A DNA stretch of 64,000 nt. Source: Holothuria scabra. Lineage: Eukaryota; Echinodermata; Holothuroidea; Aspidochirotida; Holothuriidae. The number at the start of each line of letters is the position of its first letter. Position 1 is the first letter of the stretch. The DNA lies in the NCBI GenBank assembly GCA_037179385.1, contig CM074189.1, positions 26,473,648 through 26,537,647 on the forward strand. Direction: 5' to 3'. Both the position numbers and the translations under genes were made by a program. The notes under the pieces are model-generated. The model saw nothing but the letters and a program-made list of their open reading frames with translations, was not told the DNA's origin and did no database searches. This document shows, in pieces, positions 34,601 through 45,144 of this stretch.

Positions 34601-34894
34601 AGAAAATGGGCTCAATGGATTTTGTTTTGGGGGCATGACACCACATGAAAGCAGCAGTCCCTCAAACTGCTGGACTTAAAAACATGTACAAAGTCAATGG
34701 GGAACAGATTGCTGTTTTCAAAAAGTTCATTTGCCAGCAGGGCCCTATAGCCCTGTTGGGGATGGGTTATGGGGATCAGTCCATACTGGGAAGTTTACAC
34801 TTGAACTGCTGATTTTTTACCTGAGCAGGCAGCCTATTTCTTGATTTTTATGAAAAGCTTCATTGGCATAATTTGAACTATGTACATATTTTCA

Positions 34895-34990
34895 GAAAAA
34901 TGTATGGTTGTCCTTCGGGCAACCAATGCAGTACTTTTAGCTGTCCGACAGAAAATTTGGTTGTCCGAAACATAAAAGATAATTTATAGT
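34895..34990. mobile_element. Fragment of the GGTTGTCCGAA element family
   Basis: ATGGTTGTCCTTCGGGCAACC and AAATTTGGTTGTCCGAAAC match the left half of 63282-63649. Confidence 0.6.
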
Positions 34991-35389
34991 CCCAGCATAT
35001 TACTGATCCCATCAGAGGATACAATATTTATTATTTACATCAGAAAATGGTTAAAGATATACAAGTGGCAGAGCAATTTGGTGACAGTGATCACAACTGT
35101 ATTACTTGGAGTTGTAATTTAAACCAGATAATTGGGAAAAAGTAGTAAGGGTGAGTGTTATGATTGGAAAAATGCTGACTGGGGAAGTAGAGTATGATCA
35201 AAGGCTACAGTAATAAAGACTGGAATGTATGATTTAAATACAAAACAGTTCAACAGATTTGGCAAATATGGTTGAATTTGTACAAGCTGCATCTTAAAAT
35301 AAGCGTTTAAGGTCATAACAGGATTTAGTATATTAGAAGGGTGCTTATTCTAAACATTTAGTGAAATTTGCATTGAAATCCAATGAGTG

Positions 35390-35560
35390 GTTCTCAAGAT
35401 ATGAGCTTGTAAAGTTTACAAATTTTTTACACAAGATTTACTTCATTTACTGATATCTGGAGAAAAAAAGATGTGCAATTTGAATGGAACTTTCACCACA
35501 CTGTGCAGATTTGGTTCCTCTTTCACATATTAAAATTAAATTTTTGCTTAAACTTCTACT
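35390..35560. repeat. Dispersed repeat, copy 1
   Basis: GATATCTGGAGAAAAA, TTTGAATGGAACTTTCA and GATTTGGTTCCTCTTTCACA recur inverted at 48005-48130. Confidence 0.6.
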
Positions 35561-36849
35561 TTAATGTATATGTTTTGTAAATAATTGCAAAAGTAAAAGC
35601 AAAGGTTAAATGGATCACAAAGGAAGTTAAATGTTTAACAAGGAGGAATGGAAAAAAAAGAAAAGAAAAAGAAACTCAATAATTTCTTCTAGCAAGTATC
35701 CACTCTGGAGAACCACAAATTCCTCAGCCTCCCAAAATTTGTAATGTCAGTGCTACTTTGTCAACATTTAAGATAACTGAAGGGAGGACTTTGAATCAGT
35801 ATTACAACCAGGTGAAGCTGCTGGACCAGACAGTGTTACAACTGATTATTCAAGGACCCTATCAGAAGTGGTGGTCATTCCTATAAAGAAAAGATTACCA
35901 CAAGTCTCTATCTAGCATCATCCTGTTTACCAAAGGATCGGTAACAAGCATATGCAGTCCCCAGTTAATGTGTAAAAATCTTGAAACAACAGCATTAAGG
36001 TGTGCATTCAAGGTACACTGAGTATAGCCTAGGCTTACACTCGGTCTCAGTCTCTGTCCCATATTCTGTCCCTGATCTTGGTCTCACTCTCAACACTTTC
36101 TGGTTGCAGTCTTGGTCTCAGACATCCTGGTCCTGACTGCAACACTGGTCTTGGGCTTGGGATTTTTTCACTGAATGTAAGCACATAGGCCAAGGTCTAG
36201 CCTAGGCCTACCTAGGCTAGGCTAGGCTAGGTATGACTAATGACTATGTTATAAAGCTAATGATGAGTTGTCCTTAAAATTATTCGTGAGGGTTTTGATG
36301 ATGTAGCCATCAGATTTCTAGGGTAATTTTAGCGTGGGGGTATTTTGTAACTACTCCCAGGTAAATCAAGTAAAATCAAAGGAGTCAGCTGTAACTTGTA
36401 AGTTTGTGCTACTGCTAAGCTAAGCCAGACCAATGGTACTGTGTAAAGGTGTCCGGTCAACTCGGCCACTGAGACAACTTGGTCAGGACATCTCGGCCCC
36501 TGGACAACTCAGCCACCGAGACATCTCGGCCCCTGGACAACTCGGCCTCTGAGACAACTCGGACTCCGGGGAACTTGGCCACCGAGACATCTCTGCTACT
36601 ATTGACATGCTATATTAAGTAAATTGAAAGATAGCATTTTTGAGGAAATTTGCACAGCATAACCTTCAGCCTTAAGACATTGCTCAAAGTAAACCTAATT
36701 TCGAAAATATAAGTGAAAAATTTTGAAAATGACTCACATTTCTAACTCTGTTTCTTAATTTTTTTAATTTGACAACATCAATTTATTCAATGTCATTCGA
36801 CACCACTCCTTAAAGGGGCGGGAATGTGTGGTACTATACATTCCTAATT

Positions 36850-37017
36850 GTTTCTCAGCCTTTTGGCTAAGATTGTGCGTAGTATCTATTCTTTTCATCC
36901 AGTCTAGAATAGAGTCATTTATGGCAGTCCAATAATGTAAATTGTCTGAGGGCCCTGACGTTGGTTGTGTACTCTCTGTCCTTCAGTGGACTTAATAGCT
37001 TTTTTGGGGGAAGCTTA
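36850..37017 (+). ncRNA. U2 snRNA-derived repeat (pseudogene or SINE)
   Basis: TTTCTCAGCCTTTTGGCTAA, then GATTGTGCGTAGTATCTATTC, is a near copy of the first ~45 nt of U2 snRNA. It covers the branch-point-recognition GTAGTA region, with changes in the AAGTGTAGTA segment. The U2 sequence then stops and an unrelated body follows. That body's end, GTCCTTCAGTGGACTTAATA, recurs at 48268-48287, and a weaker U2-headed copy lies at 11661. Not a working U2 gene: the Sm site and 3' stem-loops are absent. Confidence 0.7.
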
Positions 37018-37590
37018 GTCATATGAGCCAATCTCTTTCAATTCAAATCCCAGCTTCCTTTATTAAAAAGCCTAATATCTTTTGCCTGAAATCTCTAAGT
37101 TGATTTAGGACCTGGTCACCTTTCCTAAAAAATGTGCAAGGTCCGTTTACTATGATAATGTCAGATGGCGCGGCATCTACCCTTCTTTTACTTGAGTGGC
37201 TGTTGAGAGTCATGTGACAACATTTTTTCTCTTCAAATGTGAAATAGTTTGCAAGAGAAAACTGCTTGGTTTCAAATTACAGACAGTTATATACTGTAAT
37301 GAAGTACTACTAAGCCAGCCAGTACTTGTATTCTAATGTTAATACTTATATTAATAAGGGTAGCCTAGTGCTTATTCAATGGTAGCCTAATCAAAATGTT
37401 TCTTGCCATGCTACTCCTTCAAGAGTTACGCTGGTTACCAGTCAATTAACGCATTATTTTTAAGATTCTTGTTTTTGTTTTTAACTGCTTAAATAATAGA
37501 GCCCCCACTTATCTGTCTCTACTGATCTCATCCTACAAACCAAATCGTTCTCTTCATTCAGCTTCCACAAACTTGCTAGTCACTGGTAGA

Positions 37591-37835
37591 CAGGCTTCAA
37601 TAAATTCGTTTTTTATTACTTGTCCATCGGGCTAGGGATTCCCAAAATCTACTTGTCCGCATGAATATGCACTGAGTCCATATCTAATTATCTAATACTA
37701 GCCATTAAATTCCTATGTGAAGAAGAAGACTTCTGTGCTGCTTGCCTGGCAGGCTACAATACTGAGCAGTTCACTTGTCCGTGTCCTTTTTTACTTGTCC
37801 CGGACTGTCGGGCGGGGGATTTGTCAAAGCCTGGA
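37591..37835. mobile_element. CAGGCTT-type non-autonomous element inside the LINE
   Basis: CAGGCTTCAATAAATTC and GGATTTGTCAAAGCCTG are inverted ends. TTACTTGTCC words lie towards both ends. The flanks CTGGTAGA and CTCATAGA agree at 6 of 8 positions. It splits the LINE reading frame. Confidence 0.65.
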
Positions 37836-38034
37836 CTCATAGATCATTAAATAGATATGGTGACAGAAGTTTTTAATTTGCTTCAACTCGCCTCTGGAAC
37901 AATTTGCCAAACCACATACATATTGCTGCCTCTTTAAGTTCTCTTAAACATTCCCTTAAGACCCACCGTTTTACAGAGATTTATAATCTTAATTAGTCTT
38001 TTGCTTTTAACTGTGCTGTAGGTACTGTATTTTG

Positions 38035-39656
38035 TAGCGTTCGACCGATTATGCTTTAATCGGTAATACCCAATTACCGATTATTTAATTTAACAATCGG
38101 CCCAATGCCGATTACCGATCACCGATTATTAGAAAGAGGGAAGTCACATGTTTGCCACTTTAGTACGTGCCCCTTGCTTCGTGCACATCGTATTACCATA
38201 ACCAGTTCAGGATGGAAAATATTGGGAATAGTTCTGTTCGTTTCCCAAACGGGATATCATTTTTGTAGGCGAAATATTTTCACTTCAAAAGTGGAGATAC
38301 AAATCCACCCTTAATACTGTACAATTGTTTGCAGTCGATGTCACATGCCCTTTGATAATTTAGTTCTAGGGCCAACATCATGCTCTGTCTAGTTTTCATC
38401 CCCCAATCATGTGGGAACATTGCATTCTTTTACTGTCCTGGGTTGTAGTTGCGTTAATGTACTGTAGCTAGTCTCTCCCGCTTTAACGAACCCCATGTAA
38501 AGCAATCATGATAATCGTAGCAGTTCTGGCACCCGTGTAACGTATCTTATGGTTCTCCGATATAAATATCCCCGTATATTTTTAGCAGTTTTCGTCCAAA
38601 ACTTCTGTCTTGTTTAAAAAGAATCTGCAACTGAAATGCACGTAAGTCCAATCCCCGAAAAATCCGCATACACAGAGATTTGCGATGCCGTTTCTAGGTG
38701 AATTTAGCACGGGGCTCACCCGGCTTCGCTACCGGCAATACAAGCGCGATCATCGTAACACAAACTCAAGGGGAAAATTTGTCTCGAGACCGAGTATTTT
38801 CACACACTAAATCATATAGACAAAGGCGCGAGTTGTGATTGGCTGCCTAGAATCAACACAATTGAACCAATCACGAAGTAGGGGCCAATTTAAATTTTGC
38901 AATGGCTCTTTTGCATTTGATGTCATCGAGCAAAATATTATGCCTTCTTTGGCGGTAAAAACGGACACGCACGTAGATCTGGTGCATGCGTGGGCCAAGA
39001 AGTTTGCTGCAAGAGACCACGTGCATTACTGTTTTCCTTTGCAATGACGTCGTATGACAACATTGCTCAAGTCCTACCATAAATAACATTACGGAAGGAA
39101 TGCTGGGAATCAATTAATTTATGCAAGGTAATAACCACCGAACTTCACAAGATTCTAGGTGCTAAGTGTACAAAACGTGGACAGATATGAATGCAAAGCT
39201 TGGGAATTTAAAAAAACGGCGAAACACTGCAGCTAGATAGTCTGTACACTGTGTGTGTTTTGTGCTGAACTGTACAGCAACTTATGTGGCGCTTTCTGAG
39301 AGACAGCAAGGATAACACCTTGAATGCAGTTTCTAAATCGCATTCCAAGTAATACTACCAGGTTATAGCGGAAAACATCAAACGATCATTCCCATGGCAG
39401 GGGTAAAATTTATACGTTTGTGATTATCAATGCATCCCGTTTTGGCAGGAAGTTAAAGGATTGAGTATTTACGGGAATTTTAACGAAATTAAGAGCAAGT
39501 TTCTAGTATATTTAGCCCCTTTTTCCAGTTTGCAAATAATTGGTGGTAGTGATCGGTTGAATGGCAGAATTTTACTGATGCCGATTATTTACCCATAACA
39601 CAATAATCGGCCCGATGCCGATTACTTAACAATAACAGATGACCGGTCGAACACTA
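38035..39656. mobile_element. hAT-like non-autonomous element (CCGATTA type) with exact 8-bp duplication
   Basis: Ends TAGCGTTCGACCG and CGGTCGAACACTA are inverse apart from one base. GTATTTTG occurs exactly at 38027-38034 and 39657-39664. Subterminal zones are arrays of ACCGATTA/TAATCGG. The internal segment 38697-39130 is homologous to 52335-52750 in a different element. 1622 bp, no transposase. Inserted in the LINE 3' tail. Confidence 0.92.
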
Positions 39657-40056
39657 GTATTTTGTTTAGGTTTTTAAGCTTTTATCACTTTCATTTATTG
39701 TATCTACCTCTAGTTTTACCTCATTTTGCACTTTATCTTATTGTATTATGTACTCTTTAATTTGTTATGCGCTTTGAACTTTTTAAGATAAAGCACACTT
39801 AAAAGTGTCTTTTAATAATAATGTTAATAATAATACTAGTAGTTGTCTCAAGGTCTCGGGGGCCGAGTTATCCAGGGGCACAGATATGTTTCGGTGGCCG
39901 AATTGTCCATGGACCAAGATGACCAGGCCGAGTTGTCCAAGGGGCCGAGTGGACCGTAAACCATGTAGAATATGCCCACAGTGTTCCCTGTCTGTCGGAA
40001 GATACAACTAAACGGGAAGACTAGGCCTAGAAGTAGTACAGTATTTGGCTCTAGCC

Positions 40057-40135
40057 TAGTCCTCAGTAAAGGACTAGGCCTATGTATGGACGGTCGCGTC
40101 CATACATAGGCTAGCTAGTCCTTTACTGAGGACTA
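40057..40135. other. Long near-perfect hairpin
   Basis: Arm 40057-40092 (TAGTCCTCAGTAAAGGACTA and onward to GGACG) pairs with 40097-40135 around the 4-nt loop GTCG; the only defect is a 3-nt bulge. No related copy was seen in the window. Confidence 0.85.
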
Positions 40136-40600
40136 GCTCTGGCCTAGCCTAACTGGGTTTCCGTACCCACTGTTATTAGGTTACAATGCGTACATACGCA
40201 TATTAACGAGGTTAGGGTTACGTACGTGTAGCTTTTAGGCCTGGGTTAGGCCTCAAACGCATAACGACGTTAGTTGGTTATACTGCGTTACTACACACTA
40301 ACTAAGCCTGACGACGGACACACAATAAAGGTATTTCGTGGAACTACTACTTACAATAAAATCTACAGCTTACAGAGTAAAAGGTTAGCCTAACAATAAC
40401 AGGTTCAACTTTGCAAGTTAGACCGTTTAGTTTTACGTTACACGTTAGACTTTTTACAAAGTCTAAAAAATACTTTTCGGCTCTAATTTAGTTTTAGTAC
40501 CTACTTTTCTTCAGGATATACAATGAAAAACGATAGGTAGTAGTATTCAGGGAACGACGATTTTGTCACAAAAATACGGAATCAGGAAATCACAACTTAC

Positions 40601-40660
40601 CGTCCAGTCGAAGGCTACCCGTACCCTCGTACTAAACTAGACTCGACTGTTGCTAGCGCT
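40601..40660 (-). promoter_or_regulatory. Candidate non-coding first exon and promoter of TMEM218
   Basis: On the minus strand the sequence CGACTGGACG is followed by a near-consensus donor GTAAGTTG (cut between 40601 and 40600). The surrounding DNA has more CpG than most of the window (TAGCGCTAGCGCGCG at 40655-40670), as at many animal promoters. It would pair with the acceptor at 32973, leaving a 7.6-kb intron full of nested transposons. No RNA evidence is available, and the upstream limit is a guess. Confidence 0.3.
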
Positions 40661-40998
40661 AGCGCGCGTTGACCACTTATCAAATTTTCTTACATGTAAG
40701 AAATATTGACTGACAAATGAAGTCCCAAAAAATTTCATGGTGTGTTGTTTCAGGCGATGTTTATAATGAAATATATGATAAATTTTCCTTTCAATTCTAC
40801 AAAGAAGAATCATTTATACATACTGAACAAAATTCTAGACAAATGGCACAATTGTTGTGCATTTTTGGATAATTGGATTTTGTGACCGGAGGCCCTTTGA
40901 TAGCTGTCGGAGTAGCCGGAAACTACCGAAGTCATTTAACCACGGACTTCCTTTACACGAGTACGGATAGCAAGTGATGGTCTGATTTCACCCGTTAT

Positions 40999-41716
40999 CA
41001 TGGGCGTCCGCAGAAATTCTTATAAGGGGGGGGGGGGGGGGGGCAAGATCATTCATGGATGATTGAATTGTGTACACTATCTAAGCGGAGCGCCACCATC
41101 AGTTGGCGCGGAGCGTACAAGAAAATTTTGGGCCTTACAAACTCTCCAGATGGGCGGAAATGACACTTGGCGAGTGTTCTAAGCTGCATGTACCCAGCCC
41201 TGAAACAGGAATTTCATGTCTGTAATTTTTAGATTTTTAGAATTTTCAATGCAAAAAATTGTTGAAGGGAAATCTGCCTCTCGGTAACGGCCTCGCACGC
41301 CTATGCACGATAAAACTTACAACTGTCAAACAGCCTATATAGGCCTATGTCCGTTACCTAATTATGATCAGCACGGGACCTAACCAAGACCAACGCATTC
41401 ATCAATGGTCGGATGCCATATGCACACTACACACCTGACAACTAGGCTAGTACATAGTTCTTACAATTACAAATTTCCAATAGATATCACGAATGATGGT
41501 CCCCAAATTACGATTTCACTATTCAGCATACTGCACCATCTTCTCTTTTGCTATTCCTGGTCAAATATCCGCATATTTCACGAGTAAAAACTGACGCTGG
41601 GAGTGAAGGTATTTTGATGATTTATTTTTAATTTTTTTTTATTTTTTTCACAAGTTTGATTTTCCAGGGGGGGGCAAGTGCCCCCCTTGCCCCCCCCCCC
41701 CTTGCGGACGCCCATG
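40999..41716. mobile_element. hAT-like MITE with CATGGGCGTCCGCA ends
   Basis: CATGGGCGTCCGCA at the left and TGCGGACGCCCATG at the right are perfect 14-bp inverted ends, followed inward by G-runs and C-runs. Flanks CCCGTTAT (40991-40998) and CCTGTTAT (41717-41724) are an 8-bp duplication with one mismatch. 718 bp. Confidence 0.85.
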
Positions 41717-41771
41717 CCTGTTATTCAACTGTGTGCCACCTGACTAAGCAGGTGGCTGACGGGAAAGGGAG

Positions 41772-42335
41772 TCACAGACTCATGTAATCCCCCATAAGTT
41801 GCAATGCCTCAAGCGATCTTGTGAGGAAGGACTTAAACATGTTGATAGAGTTGCAATCGACAGCTTCAGGTGGCAACTTATTCCAAGCGTTGATGACCCT
41901 TTGTGTGAAGAAGTACTTCCTTGTATTTAGGTAACAATGACCCTTATAAATCATGTGGCTGTGCCCTCTGGTAACTCCGTACCTCCCAATTTTCAAAAAG
42001 CCTATACTAGAATTTATATCTTCAAAACCTTTGAAAATACGGAAGGTTTCAATAGGATCTGCCCTAAACCTTCTCATTTCTAGTGACATAAGACCAAGAT
42101 CATCAAGTCTCAAAAGGCAAATGACAAACATCTGGTAGCATACGTGGAAACCTCCTCTGAACCTTTTCGAGCAAATTCACACCTTGTTTTAAATGAGGAT
42201 TCCATGCTGGACTACATATTCCAAAACAGGACGAACGGAAGCAGGACCTCTCTATCCTTAAAAGTCAAGGTTCTACTTAATATGCTACTTTGCTTTCTTG
42301 ACTATTTCAAAAACATGTCTACCTGGTTTCAAGGC
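41772..42335 (-). mobile_element. LINE reverse transcriptase C-terminal relic, minus strand
   Basis: Minus-strand translation: RPVLEYVVQHGILI, stop, KV, stop, then a shifted frame with LLRLDDLGLMSLEMRRFRAD, ETFRIFKGFEDIN, GVTRGHSHMIYKGHCYLNTR, KYFFTQRVINAWNKLPPEAV and a Phe/Leu-rich end. This is the usual end of Jockey/CR1-like ORF2 proteins. Two stops and a frameshift make it inactive. Confidence 0.82.
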
Positions 42336-42339
42336 CGAC

Positions 42340-42581
42340 TCGACTTGTGCACAATGACACCAAGGTCAGTCGGCCATAACTAGGGTCCGTCAATTTCCTT
42401 GCCTGCCTCTCTCATTGATGGTTGTACACGAATTTGTATCTTGAATTCTCCAATTTCACTAACTATGAGGGTTTGAAACTCATTTAAACAATAAATAAAG
42501 ACGAATTTAGGCTGATGGACCCCACTAATGGCGGCCCACAGTCTCTGAAAACAAGCGCTATACTAATCGGATTCGTCTATA
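42340..42581. repeat. AGACGAAT-family repeat, copy 3
   Basis: CAGTCGGCCATAACTAGGGT, AACAATAAATAAAGACGAA and CGGATTCGTCTAT match 8392-8630 and the inverse of 28424-28682. It directly abuts the LINE relic. Confidence 0.7.
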
Positions 42582-45085
42582 CATGGACAGAGCATACTGC
42601 ATGGTACATTGTCGCTACCGTAGTGTGAGAAAAGCGTCTGCTATGGTTTTGTGTAAAAGCTTGGACTTGCTCAAGTATATTCCATATTTTGCAAGAAATT
42701 TTTGAAATATGGCAAGGTAACGTCAAAATCACTTCACGTATTGCAGGAATATGATATTTTTTCCCATTCAAGTTTAGCTTTTGCTTAAAATGCTTCAGAG
42801 TAGTCGTCAAATCAGATGATTTTATAGCTTCACAGCGGCCATCTTGTTGCGCCTTTTTTGTCCCAATCGGTGGCGACCATCTACGGATAGACGTACGTAT
42901 AACATGCTCTGTGCATGTATAGGAAGTCCGTGCATTTAACGTACAGTACTAGCTCTATACTAATCTAAATTGCAATGACCATGTGGAAATCTGTAAGTGC
43001 CTTATACATTGCAACTTTGAAAGGATGGGTGGTATGCCGGTTGAAAACTTATTGAAAAACATTTAGGACTTAATGCCATCAAAATTGAAAAAGACTTTTA
43101 ACATAATTGCCCGACGCGCCGTAACGGTTTTTCTAAAAGATTTAATTCTGTTACAACTTGGGTTCATGCTTCTCCAGATGAATGCTATTATACCACAGTT
43201 TAATCTCCACACGTTTCTAACAATGATTTTTACTCTAAAAATCTTTGTTGTTATTTTTATTCCTTTCACCGGTTCAGTTTTATCCACTTTCTCTTAGTCT
43301 CATTTGAAAAATATTATAATTATTTCATAAGGAAAATGATTTGACCATAAACAATTACTAAATATTTAGGCCATAATTAAGAATGCTTTAAATCAAAAAT
43401 GAGTGACGATCATAAAAAAAATACTTAATATTTAGGCGTTTATTAAGAATACTAAAACACCGACGTGATTATAAACGGTGCACTCAAAAATATAAATTGA
43501 TTCATTATACAACTGTAAAGAGCCCGAGGAGTGTCGACAAGAAACTTGAAATTCTGTGATGTGCACCGTAGACACGCCTTGACTAATATAGTAATAACTA
43601 AAAATTACAATGAAGATGGAAGATACACAATATAAAGAAATGAATGATTCTCAATGAGAGTGGTGTTATACTCAATGAGAGTGACAGTGACGTGGTTTTC
43701 CCAATTCTTCTGATGAAATTCCGAATCCTCTCGAATTAAACCTCCATTTTTGTAGGCCTAATTATTTGTTTCAAATATGCAAAATTTTCCGCGACTTCGC
43801 GCGCAGAAGATTTGGATTACTGCTTTGCATTCGTGCTGCCCCATAATTCAGTTTGGTAAATTTTCCCGAACGTTGGATATGACAAAATCACCAGATCATT
43901 ATGTGATATCGGCAACTACAGTGCTATTTTTATGAATTTTTCATTAAATTTTTTCATTAAATTCCAAACTTTCCCTTATGTAAGCTCTTGGTTTTGAAAA
44001 TGTCGTTGTACAGCCTCAGTTTGTAGTCTTAAAAACACTGTGTAGCAGCAACGATCGTTGGTAGCTGTGCAATCTCAGACATGCCAACACGAAATACAGA
44101 TTCCTCAGGTATTCCCGAATTTTTTATATTTTTATATATAGGGAACCAAGAATTTAAATATTTCTACAATACACTCAAGCTCCACAGTTTCAAAACTTTG
44201 CTGAATAAGGGCAGAAATCCCCAGAGAAATGGCGTTCATAAAAAAAAAAAAATTAAAAAAAAAAAAACAGGAAAATTTGGGTGCTTGCCCGGGAGAAGTC
44301 TTGCTACACCACTGCTCAAAAATTTTATTTTCACTCGATTCAGAAACTTAATTCCCCTTTCAAGGCGATCAGATAACTTTTACTTTTCTATACTTTATAC
44401 GATAGGACTTTCTTCCGTACCTTTTTTTTTTCATGAAAAACGCTTCTAACAGTTGCTATTGTCAGATAATAAGTTGTTGCCGTACGGGATCTTGAGGTGT
44501 AGCTCCAGATAAAAATGATGCAGAGAGTTCTAGTTGATTTGAAATGATTTTATGCGTTGATTGAGTTCCAAAAAAGATCAAGTTTAATTTGTTCGGCCGG
44601 CCTAATATGATTACTGAGATATATACAAAGTGACTACATGCTTATCCTTCAGTGCCTACGGCACGAGTGACCAGCTAGCAGGCTCCGTCTTGGAAACCTC
44701 GTGCCAGATCAGAACACCTGCAGTCCCCTGATTGGTCAAAAGTTATGACGCACGGAAGTAATTGATTGTGCTGATCTAAATGACCAATGAGAAGGCTGCA
44801 AAGGGAGAAATTGGCCACACCTTGAAAATATGGGTTACAGCATGCACGTGGAACTGAAGCGATGTAAAATCTCACGTTCACCGGTAACACGTGACGGGAA
44901 ACAGGAAGGGCCCTGGGAATCTAGAACAAAAGGAAGGACGAGTGGCTCGTAAACAACAAGATGGCGTCTGCTAAAAGTCATGGAGAGTGCACCATACTAC
45001 ATAACACTATGATATCACGTTAGATAACCCGAAATGGGCTATTTCTGGTGATGTCGGGCGTATTTTTGGCGGAAATTTTCTTTGC
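42582..45085. other. Intergenic DNA without a recognised gene
   Basis: Two YY1-like sites (AACAAGATGGC) near 42848 (minus) and 44957 (plus) could mark promoters, but no exon follows. A-runs lie at 44240-44270. Confidence 0.35.
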
Positions 45086-45144
45086 ACGCTCCGCGCCAAC
45101 TGATGGTGGCGCTCCGCTTAGATACCGACTATGCCCCCCCCCCC
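45086..45144. mobile_element. Fragment related to the 40999-41716 MITE
   Basis: The inverse of 41078-41116 (TCTAAGCGGAGCGCCACCAT and the following GCGCGGAGCGT) with a C-run on the same side as the G-run in the full copy. Confidence 0.65.

Larger units (their letters stand above)
37401..39835 (+). mobile_element. LINE 3' end (CR1/L2-like), broken by two insertions
   Basis: Pieces are 37401-37590, 37836-38034 and 39657-39835. Translation: LQELRWLPVN, stop, RIIFKILVFVF, APTYLSLLISSYKPNRSLHS, then after the first insert DRSF, stop, FASTRLWNNLPNHIHIAAS and SLKHSLKTHRFTEIYNLN. The 3' untranslated tail resumes after the second insert and ends in (TAA)n-like sequence near 39815-39835. Confidence 0.8.
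36449..39962. mobile_element. Large composite bordered by inverted CTCGGCC arrays
   Basis: Left array 36449-36600 repeats CTCGGCCNCTGAGACA/CTGGACAACTCGG. Right array 39845-39962 carries the inverse (GGCCGAGTTGTCC). The outer ends GGTGTCCGGTCAACTCGGCC and the inverse of GGCCGAGTGGACCGTAAACC are matching terminal inverted repeats. Inside are a U2-derived repeat, a LINE 3' end and two hAT-like elements. No clear target duplication. Confidence 0.65.

Noticed and set aside
36850..36895. Working U2 snRNA gene
   Set aside because: Only the 5' ~45 nt resemble U2; the Sm site and 3' stem-loops are missing.
44081..44449. 122-codon open frame
   Set aside because: Its length comes from reading through two poly-A runs as lysines; no domain is recognisable.
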